A stretch of DNA of 64,000 nt from Methanosarcina acetivorans C2A (lineage in GTDB: Archaea > Halobacteriota > Methanosarcinia > Methanosarcinales > Methanosarcinaceae), in the NCBI RefSeq assembly GCF_000007345.1, contig NC_003552.1:5580001-5644000 (forward strand), written 5' to 3'. The position numbers and the translations under genes are program-made. The notes beneath the pieces are model-generated. The model was given only the letters and a program-made list of their open reading frames with translations. It was not told the DNA's origin and did not search any database. Positions 55,412 through 64,000 of the stretch are shown one piece after another (within the stretch, counting starts at the first letter, position 1; every line of letters begins with the position of its first letter).

Positions 55412-57673
55412 TTAGACCTTAGGAAAATTCGGGACTTCTTTTCCCTCTATTTCCTTTTCTTCTTCTTTTGCTTCGGAAGATTCTTCCTCAAGCTCGGCTG
55501 CATACCTGGCAAAGAGCTCTGCACTCTTTTCGTAGGCGCTAAGGGTTTCTCTGGACGTTGTAGGCCTTACACGGCGGATTGCCCTTTCAAAATGCCTTTT
55601 TGAAAGGCGAACGTCTCCGGCCTTTTCCTTAATGCTCTTCCGGTCAGTGCCTGGAGTGACTATTTCCCTGAGGGCAAGCATTGCCGCTTCCCTGCAGATG
55701 CCTTCGATATCCGCACCCACATACCCTTCGGTCATTTCAGCCAGTTCGGAGAGTTTTACATCCTCTGCGAGGGGTTTTCCTTTTGTGTGGATCTCAAAGA
55801 TCTTCTCTCTGCCTTCTTTTCCGGGCGGCTTTATGTAAATGAGCCTGTCAAAACGGCCGGGTCTGAGGAGGGCAGGGTCTACCATATCCGGCCGGTTTGT
55901 AGCAGCAACTATGATCACGTCCTTGAGTTCCTCTACACCGTCAAGTTCTGTCAGGATCTGGCTTACCACCCTTTCGGATACGTGAGTGTCGGAAACAGAG
56001 CTCCTTTCAGGAGCAATGGAGTCGATCTCATCAAAGAAAATTACAGTCGGTGCAGCCTGCTTTGCTTTCCTGAACGTCTCCCTGATTGCACGTTCGGATT
56101 CACCCACATATTTACTGAGAAGTTCAGGGCCTTTTATACTTATAAAGTTGGCTTCACTCTCGCTTGCAACAGCTTTTGCAAGCAAAGTCTTCCCCGTACC
56201 CGGAGGCCCGAAGAGCAGGACACCTCTAGGAGGCTTTATATTGACGGCCTTGAACATTTCGGGATACTTGAGAGGCCATTCAACAGACTCGATAAGTTCC
56301 TGTTTTGCTTTGTCAAGTCCGCCGATATCGTCCCAGCCCACATGCGGAACTTCAACATAGACTTCTCGCATGGCTGAAGGCTCGATATTCTTCAGGGCTT
56401 CTCTGAAGTCTTCCTTCGTAACCACCAGGTTGTCAATGATTTCCTGTGGGATCTCTTCTTCGATATCGATTTCAGGGGTGATCCTTCTGAGGGCATGCAT
56501 TGCAGCTTCCTTACAGAGAGAGGAGAGATCGGCTCCCACAAAACCGTGGGTTACATCTGCAATTTCTCCAAGACTTACTTCATCTTCAAGAGGCATGCCT
56601 CTGGTGTGGATCAGGAGAATCTGTCTCCTGCCGTTCCGGTCAGGAATTCCGATTTCAATTTCCCTGTCAAACCTTCCGCCGCGGCGGAGGGCTTCGTCAA
56701 TGGAGTTCGGGCGGTTTGTGGCAGCTATGACAACGACTTCACCCCTGGACTTAAGCCCGTCCATCAGGGAGAGGAGCTGGGCTACCACCCTTCGTTCCAT
56801 TTCTCCGGTAACTTCACCGCGTTTGGGAGCAATGGAGTCGATTTCGTCTATGAAGATGATGGAAGGTGCATCCTTCTCAGCTTCGTCGAAGATCTCCCGG
56901 AGCTTCTGTTCACTTTCTCCGTAATATTTGGAAACGATTTCAGGGCCGCTGATTGTGATGAAATTGGCGTCGGTTTCACTTGCAACTGCCTTTGCAATCA
57001 TGGTTTTGCCCGTTCCCGGCGGCCCGTGAAGCAGGACCCCTTTGGGAGGCTCGATTCCCAGCTTCTGGAAGAGTTCAGGATGTCTCATTGGCAACTCGAT
57101 CATTTCCCTTACGAGCTGGATTTCCCGTCTAAGCCCCCCGATGTCCTCATACGAAATCCCTTCCGGGGTCTTGATTTCTTCGATTGATTTTTCCTTGATA
57201 ACAATTTCAGTGTCTTTGGTGACAACGACCGGCCCTGCAGGCCTTGTGGATGCCACTACGAAAGTCAGGGGATTATTTACGGTTTCAACTCTGATCTGCT
57301 GACCTTTGTTCAGAGGTCTGCCCTCAATTATCCTCAGGATGTAATGGGCTCCGCCCACAAGTCTGACAGGCTGGGATGGAGCAAGTGTGACCCTTTGAGC
57401 ATGTTTTGCCTGAACCTTCTGGATAGTAACTCTGTCATCAATTCCGACTTTTGCATTGCTGCGCAGGTTTCCGTCTATTCTGATCCTGTTCTCCTGTCCG
57501 CGCTCGACGTTAGGCCAGACTATTGCATAAGTCTTTGATCTGCCTGAGATTTCAATAATATCTCCGCTCACAAGACCCATTTCCTGCATAAGACGGGTAT
57601 CAATTCTTGCAATTCCTCTGCCCACATCTTTATGATAAGCCTCAGCTACTCTCAGATTCATTTCTTCAGTCAT
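55412..57673 (-). CDS. cdc48: Cdc48/VAT-type AAA+ ATPase
   Basis: 753 aa. N-domain (about 1-180) with double-psi barrel, starting [20 protein letters not shown]. Two AAA modules: D1 with [36 protein letters not shown] and [21 protein letters not shown]2 with [36 protein letters not shown] and [20 protein letters not shown]. Hexameric ATP-driven unfoldase that feeds the archaeal proteasome. The C-terminus is acidic ([15 protein letters not shown]). Its start overlaps the regulator gene by 4 nt (ATGA), so the two are cotranslated. Confidence 0.97.
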   Translation of the reverse strand: MTEEMNLRVAEAYHKDVGRGIARIDTRLMQEMGLVSGDIIEISGRSKTYAIVWPNVERGQENRIRIDGNLRSNAKVGIDDRVTIQKVQAKHAQRVTLAPSQPVRLVGGAHYILRIIEGRPLNKGQQIRVETVNNPLTFVVASTRPAGPVVVTKDTEIVIKEKSIEEIKTPEGISYEDIGGLRREIQLVREMIELPMRHPELFQKLGIEPPKGVLLHGPPGTGKTMIAKAVASETDANFITISGPEIVSKYYGESEQKLREIFDEAEKDAPSIIFIDEIDSIAPKRGEVTGEMERRVVAQLLSLMDGLKSRGEVVVIAATNRPNSIDEALRRGGRFDREIEIGIPDRNGRRQILLIHTRGMPLEDEVSLGEIADVTHGFVGADLSSLCKEAAMHALRRITPEIDIEEEIPQEIIDNLVVTKEDFREALKNIEPSAMREVYVEVPHVGWDDIGGLDKAKQELIESVEWPLKYPEMFKAVNIKPPRGVLLFGPPGTGKTLLAKAVASESEANFISIKGPELLSKYVGESERAIRETFRKAKQAAPTVIFFDEIDSIAPERSSVSDTHVSERVVSQILTELDGVEELKDVIIVAATNRPDMVDPALLRPGRFDRLIYIKPPGKEGREKIFEIHTKGKPLAEDVKLSELAEMTEGYVGADIEGICREAAMLALREIVTPGTDRKSIKEKAGDVRLSKRHFERAIRRVRPTTSRETLSAYEKSAELFARYAAELEEESSEAKEEEKEIEGKEVPNFPKV

Positions 57674-58362
57674 TTATTTTCAACCCCGGTCTCACATATT
57701 CTCCAGTACTGCTGGTTATTTTTAATTGTGTATTCAACAAAACCCCTTTCTGCAAGGTCCATAAGGTTAGAGGTTATAATGCTCGGGTGAAGGCGCAGGT
57801 TATAACAGAGGACAGCTGCTGTAGCCTCGTTTTTCAGAAGCTCGAACAGGAGCTCGCATTCTACAGGGTTTCTGGCAACCTCTTCGATCGAGTCCAGGCA
57901 TCTGTCCATCAGTTCCGTATATTCAACCTGTAGTTGTTTCTGCATCTGCACAAGTTCTTCCTGTCTCGCTTTAAGTTCCTGGAGCCTGTTGCTCAGTTTC
58001 AGGAAGAAGCAGGAGGATTCGTCTCTGGCAGCAGTTTCTTTTTTTTCGACAGCAGATTTTTCCCCTTTTTTCTCCCTGTCAAAATTAATGTCCTGAAGAG
58101 ACATCGTATAGGAATAAGGTGATACTGACACCTCAAGCCTCATATTATTTGCAATATTGAAGTACTTGCGCCTCTGCTCATCTACACTGCACTCGATCAG
58201 TCCTGCCTGTTCTAACAGGCTCAGATGACTGATAATTGCCTTTGGTCCTACCCCCAGCCTGCCTGAAATTTCACTGACATAGCAGGGGCGATTTGCAAGA
58301 AGCTGAATTATCTTCCTGCGGTTTTCATTCCCCAGGATGTCAAGTAGTTTCGCTGGGTCCAT
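57670..58362 (-). CDS. ArsR-type regulator, probable heat-shock regulator (HSR1/Phr type)
   Basis: 230 aa. N-terminal winged helix about 1-80 ([57 protein letters not shown]). A central coiled-coil-like region (about 120-155, [20 protein letters not shown]) likely mediates dimerisation, and a second winged-helix-like end ([36 protein letters not shown]). The order regulator-cdc48-hsp20 is the same as the Archaeoglobus fulgidus HSR1 heat-shock operon (recalled), so autoregulation and heat induction are inferred. First gene of this operon. Confidence 0.75.
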   Translation of the reverse strand: MDPAKLLDILGNENRRKIIQLLANRPCYVSEISGRLGVGPKAIISHLSLLEQAGLIECSVDEQRRKYFNIANNMRLEVSVSPYSYTMSLQDINFDREKKGEKSAVEKKETAARDESSCFFLKLSNRLQELKARQEELVQMQKQLQVEYTELMDRCLDSIEEVARNPVECELLFELLKNEATAAVLCYNLRLHPSIITSNLMDLAERGFVEYTIKNNQQYWRICETGVENK

Positions 58363-58851
58363 GTTTTTTCCCTCTGGTAATTATTGAAATTTTATGATGT
58401 ATATTGACGGTAAGTTTTGAATTTCGTATTTTATATATTTTTGCAGGAGTTATTATAATATGTACATTATATTATCATTTATATTTGACGCGGATTTAAT
58501 AGTGGCTCAGGTCCCTTCCGCGGTTTGTTGAAGTGTTTCTCTCCTGAGATTCGAATCCCAAGTAAGAGATTTCAAGAACCTGTATAGCAGGAGTTACAGG
58601 AAGTCCCTGCCCGAAATCCCCTGGCCAGATGCTAACTATTGCGCGTATGTAATAGTTAGTAACCATTAGTTAGCAATGATAATATATAAAGTTTGCTGAA
58701 GATATCAGTTTGCGTGAAAAATGCTGAAAAAGAAAAAGGAAAAGATGAGGGCAAAAAGAGGACAACAAAAGACGAAGACAAAAAGACCACAATAAGCAAA
58801 TAACGTAAGAAACTGATTTAAACTGTAAAGGATACTGGACGGAGGATTCAG
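58363..58851. promoter_or_regulatory. Divergent regulatory region between the heat-shock operon and the beta-helix gene
   Basis: No gene. Minus-strand TATA AATATATAAAAT at about 58429-58443 fits the regulator-cdc48 operon (leader about 40 nt). Plus-strand TATA AATATATAAA at 58681-58690 fits the beta-helix gene (leader about 140 nt). GTTAG/CTAAC inverted repeats lie between them. Confidence 0.5.
58631..58674. promoter_or_regulatory. CTAAC/GTTAG inverted-repeat cluster
   Basis: GCTAACTATT (58631-58640) pairs with AATAGTTAG (58651-58659), and a further TTAGTTAGC ends at 58674. GTAAC-CATTA-GTTAG at 58659-58673 matches CTAAC-N5-GTTAG at nine of ten bases; I recall that palindrome as the HSR1 operator in Archaeoglobus. 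It lies just upstream of the plus-strand TATA box. Confidence 0.5.
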
Positions 58852-60279
58852 TTGGATCTAAACCTGTATATGAAAGTCAAAATGTATCTATTCATCGGAT
58901 TCGTTTTTCTGGCACTTGCGGGTCCAGCATCGGCAGATACCATTACAGTGAACAATGGCGAGGAAGGAGATTACAAATCAATACAGAAAGCAATAAATAA
59001 TGCAAATCCCGGAGACACAATCCTCGTTTATCCCGGCACATATAAAGAGAATCTTGTCGTCGATAGGGAGTTAAGAATCATATCAAAGTCCGGAAATCCG
59101 GAAAATACTATTGTCCTGGCTGCCACTCAAAAAGAGCATGTTTTCAAAATTGCTTCGGATAACGTAACAATTAAAGGATTTAAAATAAAAGATGCCTCCG
59201 GAACTTCGGGGAACTATAAATATGGGATTTATCTTGAGGAGACAAAGAACTGCACAATTGATAACAACTACATCTCAAACAACAGGGAAGGTATTTTCCT
59301 AATTGATTCCAGCAATAACACCCTTATCAATAACAAACTTCCGAAAAACAATGATGCCGGGATTATACTCAGGTCTTCGGACCACAACACTATAATGAGC
59401 AATAATTTATCAGGAAATATCGCAGGAATCGTCATAATTTATTCTTCCTCCGATAACAGGGTAGATGGAAACACAGTCTTCGAAAACACAATAGGCATTG
59501 AAGTCCAGGGAAATAACAATACGATAAGGAACAATACCATATCGAATAACGACAAATGCGGAATAGATATTGAATCCTCTGCTGACAATGCAATAAGCGG
59601 TAACATAGTAAATTCGAATAAAAGAAACGGAATCGAAATTGGATTTTCGAAGAACAATACCCTGAAAAACAATACTATAAACTTTAATGGAATGGATGGA
59701 GTCTTTTTACTTTACTCAAACAATAACACATTAAACGGCAATAATGCTTCGAACAACGCAAACCACGGGATCAGTCTAATGGACTGTGACTATAATCTTC
59801 TCCGTAACAACCTTGTGAACCTGAATAATGCAAACGGGATTCAGCTGTGGAACAGAGGAACAGAAATCGACGATGATGCTATTTTTGAATGGGGAGGATC
59901 AGGCGATAATATCCTGAGCAACAACACTGCCTCAAATAACACGGCTTACGGCATCTATATCGGCATTTCAGGTGATAACAATAAGCTGAAAAATAATTCG
60001 ATGGGCTCAAACGGAAAATATGGAATTTTTCTTGCGGAAGCCAGCCGCAATAATGAGCTTGAAGGCAATAGAATGGATTCAAATCTGCTGGGGGACGTTC
60101 TTGTCAGTTCCGACGAGATTCTCATAGGCTCAAACGAACTCAGCACACCTGAAATCAGTTCGCAGGAAATGGAAGAAGATCCGGGAACGCGGTTAAGAGG
60201 AGTGCCATTCATCGGCTGCTTTATGACAACAGCCATTGTTGGGATTGCAGCAATAATCGTGAAAAGAAAACAGGAATAA
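58852..60279 (+). CDS. Secreted right-handed beta-helix (NosD/CASH-type) repeat protein
   Basis: 475 aa. A TTG start at 58852 sits 6 nt after GGAGG; ATG at 58870 is an alternative. Signal peptide MYLFIGFVFLALAGPASA, then KSIQKAINNANPGDTILVYP and GTYKENLVVDRELRI, the usual entry of parallel beta-helix surface proteins. About eight to ten coils of 22-24 aa follow with NxI/NNxISxNxxGI patterns (NNYISNNREGIFLIDSSNNT, NNTISNNDKCGIDIESSADN). The end has a PGTRLRGVPFIGCFMTTAIV hydrophobic anchor and a basic tail. It is likely displayed on the cell surface and may bind or cut polysaccharide; no catalytic residues are assigned. Confidence 0.85.
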   Translation: MDLNLYMKVKMYLFIGFVFLALAGPASADTITVNNGEEGDYKSIQKAINNANPGDTILVYPGTYKENLVVDRELRIISKSGNPENTIVLAATQKEHVFKIASDNVTIKGFKIKDASGTSGNYKYGIYLEETKNCTIDNNYISNNREGIFLIDSSNNTLINNKLPKNNDAGIILRSSDHNTIMSNNLSGNIAGIVIIYSSSDNRVDGNTVFENTIGIEVQGNNNTIRNNTISNNDKCGIDIESSADNAISGNIVNSNKRNGIEIGFSKNNTLKNNTINFNGMDGVFLLYSNNNTLNGNNASNNANHGISLMDCDYNLLRNNLVNLNNANGIQLWNRGTEIDDDAIFEWGGSGDNILSNNTASNNTAYGIYIGISGDNNKLKNNSMGSNGKYGIFLAEASRNNELEGNRMDSNLLGDVLVSSDEILIGSNELSTPEISSQEMEEDPGTRLRGVPFIGCFMTTAIVGIAAIIVKRKQE

Positions 60280-60366
60280 GATACTCTGATCCGAAAAACA
60301 AGATATAATGGATAAAAAGTACCGTAAATGAGTATAAAGTACCGGATAATGTTTACTATAAAGTCA

Positions 60367-61071
60367 TTAAAATGCTCTGATCATCAAAACTTCACTCCCG
60401 TAATTTGAGGTTTCAGCCGTGACTTCCCATGCAGGGTAATATGTGGTCTGACCGTCATATCTGTAGGGATAAGTATCAAAACCGTTGAAATAAACAAATT
60501 TGACATCAGTGATCCTGATCCTTCCCAGGGAAAACATTGGCAGGTTACCTTTCTGAGTGACGAAGTTCCTGTATCTTACCTGCTGAATTATGTATTTGTC
60601 CGATTCGTTGAAATCCACTGTCTGAAACCCTGCAATTTGCAGGTATTCCGGATCTGAAGCATTAGAGTCCAAGTTAAACCTGCTTTTTAAAATCTTATTA
60701 TCGATTAAATCAAACCTGCTATCCTCAATCTCTTGATCCGAGACCAGAAAATAGATTTCCCCGGGATATTCATTATTATAAGACCTATTATTGTAAGACT
60801 CGACGGAATTAATAAAACTGACATTCAGAGTGCTTGAGAAAGATTTTCCCTGATATAACGGGAGCTGATTTACGGGTATCGAAGGAATATCAGCGTCAAG
60901 GGTTACTCTTTGATTCGTAAGAGTGCTCCATATCTGTACAGTTTTTCCGTGAGGCATATCCTCTTCCATGGGAGGATAATAATTAAAAGTCTCATAGAAT
61001 AGAGGAAGAGCATAATATAAGAATACCAGAGCAAGGATTATTCCAATTACACCTTTTGATTTTTCCTGCAT
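60367..61071 (-). CDS. Membrane-anchored extracellular protein, function unknown
   Basis: 234 aa from ATG 61071. One N-terminal hydrophobic helix (GVIGIILALVFLYYALPLF) acts as a signal anchor; the rest is hydrophilic with many Asn-X-Ser/Thr sites (NNRSYNNEY, NASDPEY, NESDKY) typical of outside-facing archaeal proteins. It ends WEVTAETSNYGSEVLMIRAF. No family is recognised. It starts 17 nt after the stop of the gene at 61088, so the two form an operon. Confidence 0.7.
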   Translation of the reverse strand: MQEKSKGVIGIILALVFLYYALPLFYETFNYYPPMEEDMPHGKTVQIWSTLTNQRVTLDADIPSIPVNQLPLYQGKSFSSTLNVSFINSVESYNNRSYNNEYPGEIYFLVSDQEIEDSRFDLIDNKILKSRFNLDSNASDPEYLQIAGFQTVDFNESDKYIIQQVRYRNFVTQKGNLPMFSLGRIRITDVKFVYFNGFDTYPYRYDGQTTYYPAWEVTAETSNYGSEVLMIRAF

Positions 61072-61087
61072 ATGTGTTAAAACCCCC

Positions 61088-62140
61088 TCAGGTAGATTCA
61101 ATCCCGACTGCCAGCGGATATCCCGGGTGGTCTATGAGGCAGATGCACAGTTTTTCAGAGGAGCCGGACCCGGAAGCATGATCAGCTCTTACTTTCTGTT
61201 CAAAAGCAAAATTTCCGTCCAGAGTGAGCTCATATCTGTAAACTCCAAGATCCACACCAAGCTCAGGAGAAGAGATTTCCGTGCCCGGACTCAATGAGTA
61301 AGTCTCGTGGAATATTGATTCATTATAAAAGTCGAGAATTTCGATACAGATCTCGTGCACTTCTTTATCATCATATATAAGGAAGAACTGCAAAAGATCC
61401 GAAGAAAATTCCTGATCTAATTTTTCTTCAATACCCTCGCTATAATATCTGCATACAAGATGGACGGCCTTTCCATCACGCTTCTCAGCCATAGTTATCT
61501 CCTCAATCCCTGAAAAACTTCCTGCTGAACCGGAGATAAAAATGAATCTCAGGGGATTCAATGAACGTACCAATCTCTCTCGATCTTTTTTCCAGTCCAT
61601 TACAAATACCGTATGGACTGTTTTTCCATTATATGTCTCGGAAGTCACCGCAATATTATACATCAGGTCTTCAAACTCTACGGAGCCGCTAAATAGTTCT
61701 CCGCATACATAGAAAGTTGCCCTACTGTCAGGTATTCCTTTAACATACCCCGAATAACGATAAGATTTCCCTCCGTTAAGTCTGGAAATATCCTCGATTT
61801 CTATTTCAAAATCTCTCTCCAGTAACCTGAGGTGTACATTCCCATTTGCAGCGGCATTTTCGAATTCCTGAACATCTATTGTAACAGTTTCAAACCCGTC
61901 CCAGTACTCCTGGAACTCAAGCGAACTATCCTGAACCTCGATCTTCTGAATGATATTATTCCCAGGGATTCCTGAAACTGCCTTTAAGGAACTATCATCA
62001 GAAGCAATTTCATCAAGCTGCGCTCCAGAATATTTAGAAGTTTCAACTATGCTATTGCCTTCAGCGAAAACCAGAAATGCTGAAAAAGCAGCCAGAGCCA
62101 GAAAGGCGGCAAGTACTACGATGGTACTATTTACTTTCAT
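61088..62140 (-). CDS. Exported protein resembling a metalloprotease propeptide
   Basis: 350 aa from ATG 62140 with GGGGGAT upstream. Signal peptide (STIVVLAAFLALAAFSAFLV followed by FAEG). Residues about 80-200 (VHLRLLERDFEIEIEDISRL, YSGYVKGIPDSRATFYVCG, GSVEFEDLMYNIAV) resemble the N-terminal domain of secreted archaeal metalloproteases of the reprolysin-like group, but no HExxH zinc site follows; the C-terminal part has only a calcium-free looking beta-rich section (VDLGVYRYELTLDGNFAFEQ). It may be an inhibitor-like or lost-protease form. Function is uncertain. Confidence 0.55.
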   Translation of the reverse strand: MKVNSTIVVLAAFLALAAFSAFLVFAEGNSIVETSKYSGAQLDEIASDDSSLKAVSGIPGNNIIQKIEVQDSSLEFQEYWDGFETVTIDVQEFENAAANGNVHLRLLERDFEIEIEDISRLNGGKSYRYSGYVKGIPDSRATFYVCGELFSGSVEFEDLMYNIAVTSETYNGKTVHTVFVMDWKKDRERLVRSLNPLRFIFISGSAGSFSGIEEITMAEKRDGKAVHLVCRYYSEGIEEKLDQEFSSDLLQFFLIYDDKEVHEICIEILDFYNESIFHETYSLSPGTEISSPELGVDLGVYRYELTLDGNFAFEQKVRADHASGSGSSEKLCICLIDHPGYPLAVGIEST

Positions 62141-62425
62141 TCGAATCCCCCAACCCAGAGAAGACAAACAACAAACTCTCCAACCAAATATAAATCTGCA
62201 TTCTTCCTAGAAGAACTTTTTTCTTTTATTTCAATGTTTTGTGCATTGACACTATTAAGTCAATAAAAAAGATAAGGACTCTACTGTAAAATAAAAGAAT
62301 GATTATATAAAGTTATACTGAAAAAATAAATAATGAAGTAAAATTAAAGAGTCCTGAAGCCGGGTTTAAAATATGAAACCTTACAAAAAAAAGAAAAAAT
62401 ATGAATTAAAAGTAAAAAATATAAA
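62141..62425. other. AT-rich gap between two minus-strand genes
   Basis: Long A/T runs with a TTAAGTCAATAA stretch; it probably includes the terminator of the Zn-ribbon gene and the promoter of the exported-protein operon. No gene is seen. Confidence 0.35.
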
Positions 62426-62884
62426 TTATTTCTGCTTTTTTGGCTTTGATTTTTCTTTTTGCCTTTCCTTCTGCTGGTTAAAAACAGATGGCAAATGAAG
62501 GGCATATGAACCCTCCTCCCTGATTGCCATAACAAGTTCTTTTCGCTCTAAAAGGGAATCCAGATTAAGTTCGTAAGAGCCGGGACCAAGAATCCTTACA
62601 GATTCCACTCTCTCTTCATCAGTTTTGCTTTCATTTTCTGATTGCTGCTCCCTGTCTTCTTCTCCTGATGCTAGGGCCTCGTCAATATTCCTGACAACCT
62701 CATCCAGAGAGGCTTCTAGATCCAGTTTTTGTTCTTCCAGAGCGGGCCGTCCCTGGTTTTCCAGACCTTCTGGCTCTTTTTTCACATAAAGGAACTTATT
62801 CCAGCCGCAGTTAGGGCAGCCGCTGAGGATTACAGAATCCCCGTCTTCAAAAATAGTTCCGCATCTGGTACATCTATGGGGCAT
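62426..62884 (-). CDS. Zn-ribbon protein of the OapC/COG3364 type
   Basis: 152 aa from ATG 62884; the frame is open 6 more codons from a TTG. N-terminal zinc ribbon CTRCGTIF...CPNCGWNK (Cys near 5, 8, 23 and 26), an acidic linker (about 40-95, rich in Glu and Gln), and a C-terminal ESVRILGPGSYELNLDSLLE segment followed by REEGSYALHLPSVF. The end is a Lys/Gln run (QQKERQKEKSKPKKQK). The architecture matches the conserved archaeal Zn-ribbon family associated in some lineages with replication origin proteins; a direct role in DNA binding is inferred only. Confidence 0.75.
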   Translation of the reverse strand: MPHRCTRCGTIFEDGDSVILSGCPNCGWNKFLYVKKEPEGLENQGRPALEEQKLDLEASLDEVVRNIDEALASGEEDREQQSENESKTDEERVESVRILGPGSYELNLDSLLERKELVMAIREEGSYALHLPSVFNQQKERQKEKSKPKKQK

Positions 62885-63028
62885 GAGTTCACCGGTAATC
62901 AATAATAAGACTTAGTCGCTGTAAATTTTGATCGTACAGTAATAGCTTAATTAATATGTTGGATTAAACTGATTTTTAAATGACCAATTTAGAAGGTACT
63001 TTAACAGACGATGAGGTTTTCTCTTACA

Positions 63029-63172
63029 GGATTGGCACCTTAAGGGATTGACATATTATGGGAATTGACACATTATGGAATTGACACATTATGGAATTGA
63101 CACATTATGGAATTGACACATTATGGAATTGACACATTATGGAATTGACACATTATGGAATTGACACTTATA
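63029..63172. repeat. Nine-copy 16-bp tandem array
   Basis: Six perfect copies of GGAATTGACACATTAT cover 63061-63156. Two degenerate copies precede them (GGATTGGCACCTTAAG at 63029, GGATTGACATATTATG at 63045) and one follows (GGAATTGACACTTATA at 63157). Period exactly 16, no spacers. Probably a recent expansion by slippage or unequal recombination. Confidence 0.92.
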
Positions 63173-63242
63173 TTAGTATACCTTAAATGATATCTTAAAT
63201 AAATACCTTTAATAAATATGTATATTTGTATTTACAGTTTTT

Positions 63243-63386
63243 TTATTTAGTAACTTTGACGAAAGATTTGCCTTCAACCTCAAGGTTTTTTGCCCCTACC
63301 GGTTTAAACATCCGCCTTCGGGAGAAGGAAAACTCCATGTTCTTCTTTGGCATGGAAGTACTCAATTTGAAGAGTACTTTCGTCAT
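63243..63386 (-). CDS. Possible 47-aa basic protein
   Basis: ATG at 63386 with AGGTAC 4 nt upstream; ends at TAA 63243-63245. The peptide reads MTKVLFKLSTSMPKKNMEFS and later RRRMFKPVGAKNLEVEGKSF. It looks protein-like, with basic and hydrophobic alternation, but no family is recognised and the gene could be a fragment. It is the only reading frame of interest in this gap. Confidence 0.35.
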   Translation of the reverse strand: MTKVLFKLSTSMPKKNMEFSFSRRRMFKPVGAKNLEVEGKSFVKVTK

Positions 63387-63517
63387 TTTGTACCTGCTAT
63401 TTGAAGAACTTCATGTTTGTTTTTGGTTCTCTTGTTTCTACAATATAACCATTGATGTGCAAACTGCTGATACGGACTATGGCACACAATCATATCGAGA
63501 CATAAACATACAATAGA

Positions 63518-64000
63518 TTATAGAAGTTTCCAGTACTTCTTCCCGTCAATAACCTGAGAACTGGTTCTATGGGTTCGATCCATCTCTTCCAGAACTTCCG
63601 GGAGCCTGCCGGGCTGGGTAATTTCAAAAACTACCGGGTCGAGGGCATGGTTTATGTAAAGACTGTGTTTGAGATCTTCAAGGCTCCAGAGTTTTTCTGG
63701 GTCTTTTCTCATGTTTTTTGCCAGAATACTTATCATATCTTCCATAAAATTCCATGGATAGACGATCCATGCCCAGTCTTCAAGCCGCTCTCCCACATAA
63801 TCGGGGTCAATTTTCGAGCTCCCCAGATATTGTAAAGAAGCGGTTCGGACCTCTCTGGGATTCCTGGCTTCTACGTAAGCTTTAGCGCTGATCATACTTT
63901 CCCCTGTATCCACAATATCATCTACGATCAGCACTTTTTTGCCCTTAATCACATCGGCCGGAAGAGGGTATCGAATATAAGGCTCACCGGTGTCGATAGC
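63518..64000 (-). CDS. Phosphoribosyltransferase (partial, runs off right edge)
   Basis: Only the C-terminal ~160 aa are present; the frame continues past 64000. KKVLIVDDIVDTGESMISAK is the PRPP-binding signature, DDxxDTG. YVEARNPREVRTASLQYLGS and WAWIVYPWNFMEDMISILAK follow. The WIVYPWxxxE pattern and size fit the archaeal COG2236 group of purine (hypoxanthine/xanthine-like) phosphoribosyltransferases. The C-terminus contains PGRLPEVLEEMDRTHRTSSQ. The base specificity cannot be told without the missing part. Confidence 0.85.
   Translation of the reverse strand, partial: AIDTGEPYIRYPLPADVIKGKKVLIVDDIVDTGESMISAKAYVEARNPREVRTASLQYLGSSKIDPDYVGERLEDWAWIVYPWNFMEDMISILAKNMRKDPEKLWSLEDLKHSLYINHALDPVVFEITQPGRLPEVLEEMDRTHRTSSQVIDGKKYWKLL

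Larger units (their letters stand above)
62885..63517. other. Gap with a 16-bp tandem array and a possible small gene
   Basis: 633 bp. Holds the repeat at 63029-63172 and the minus-strand small ORF at 63243-63386. The remainder is AT-rich, with a promoter-like TTAATATG stretch before the Zn-ribbon gene. Confidence 0.4.

Noticed and set aside
63226-63516. 96-codon plus-strand frame in the right-hand gap
   Set aside because: Composition is Phe/Leu-rich without a signal-peptide or domain pattern, and it overlaps the more protein-like minus-strand ORF.

Overview
This window comes from a methanogenic archaeon of the genus Methanosarcina, very probably M. acetivorans or a near-identical strain. 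Evidence: a complete mcrBDCGA operon; a form III RuBisCO; a fused corrinoid/methyltransferase of the MtsD/MtsF/MtsH type; the MsmS heme sensor with its Msr regulator; a seven-gene Mrp antiporter; and an archaeal DNA polymerase D large subunit. When counted from the sequence, residues known to be modified in M. acetivorans McrA (His271, Arg285, Gly465, Cys472) and the heme-linking Cys656 of MsmS fall at exactly those numbers.

Layout. 1-4.9 kb (minus): ABC-uptake operon with a solute-binding lipoprotein, a SAM methyltransferase interrupted by an in-frame UAG (the pyrrolysine codon in this genus), a radical SAM protein fused to a binding-protein-like domain, a FecCD permease and an ATPase cut by the window edge. 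5.4-8.7 kb: an internally duplicated Cys-rich membrane protein, an unknown protein and a decayed ATPase beside three 20-bp repeats. 8.9-14.5 kb (plus): RibD-like reductase, Mrr-type endonuclease, HtpX protease, thymidylate synthase and EPSP synthase. 15.4-23.3 kb: the mcr operon (minus) flanked by two genes for enzymes that modify McrA, mcmA and mmp10. 23.6-31.4 kb (minus): polC, sua5, rbcL and a COG0523 GTPase. 32.1-46.5 kb (minus): a methylated-sulfur catabolism and sensing region with mtsH, an MtbA-like methyltransferase, msrG, msmS, two hydantoinase/oxoprolinase-like ATPases, a phosphoesterase and a small ORF. 46.8-52.8 kb (minus): mrpGFEDCBA. 54.2-58.4 kb (minus): an ArsR-type regulator, cdc48 and two hsp20 genes, an archaeal heat-shock operon. 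58.8-64 kb: a secreted beta-helix protein, two exported or anchored proteins, a Zn-ribbon protein and a phosphoribosyltransferase cut by the right edge.

How it works together. McrABG catalyses the final step of methanogenesis, and the neighbouring McmA and Mmp10 modify McrA. MtsH and the MtbA-like protein bring methyl groups from methylated sulfur compounds to coenzyme M, under control of the MsmS/MsrG pair. Mrp adjusts the Na+/H+ gradients built by respiration.

Most noteworthy: (1) the in-frame UAG methyltransferase at 3182-3805; (2) a promoter element, ending in GGYTATGYTATAT, shared by mtsH, both hydantoinase-like genes and a small 60-aa ORF, with the TATA box 19-22 nt before the start codon in three of four cases, which implies leaderless transcripts and a small regulon; (3) the radical SAM/binding-protein fusion; (4) a phosphoesterase whose first metal motif lies upstream of any normal start codon. 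Intergenic regions are AT-rich, long, and contain many short tandem repeats. No tRNA, rRNA, intact transposon or CRISPR array was seen.
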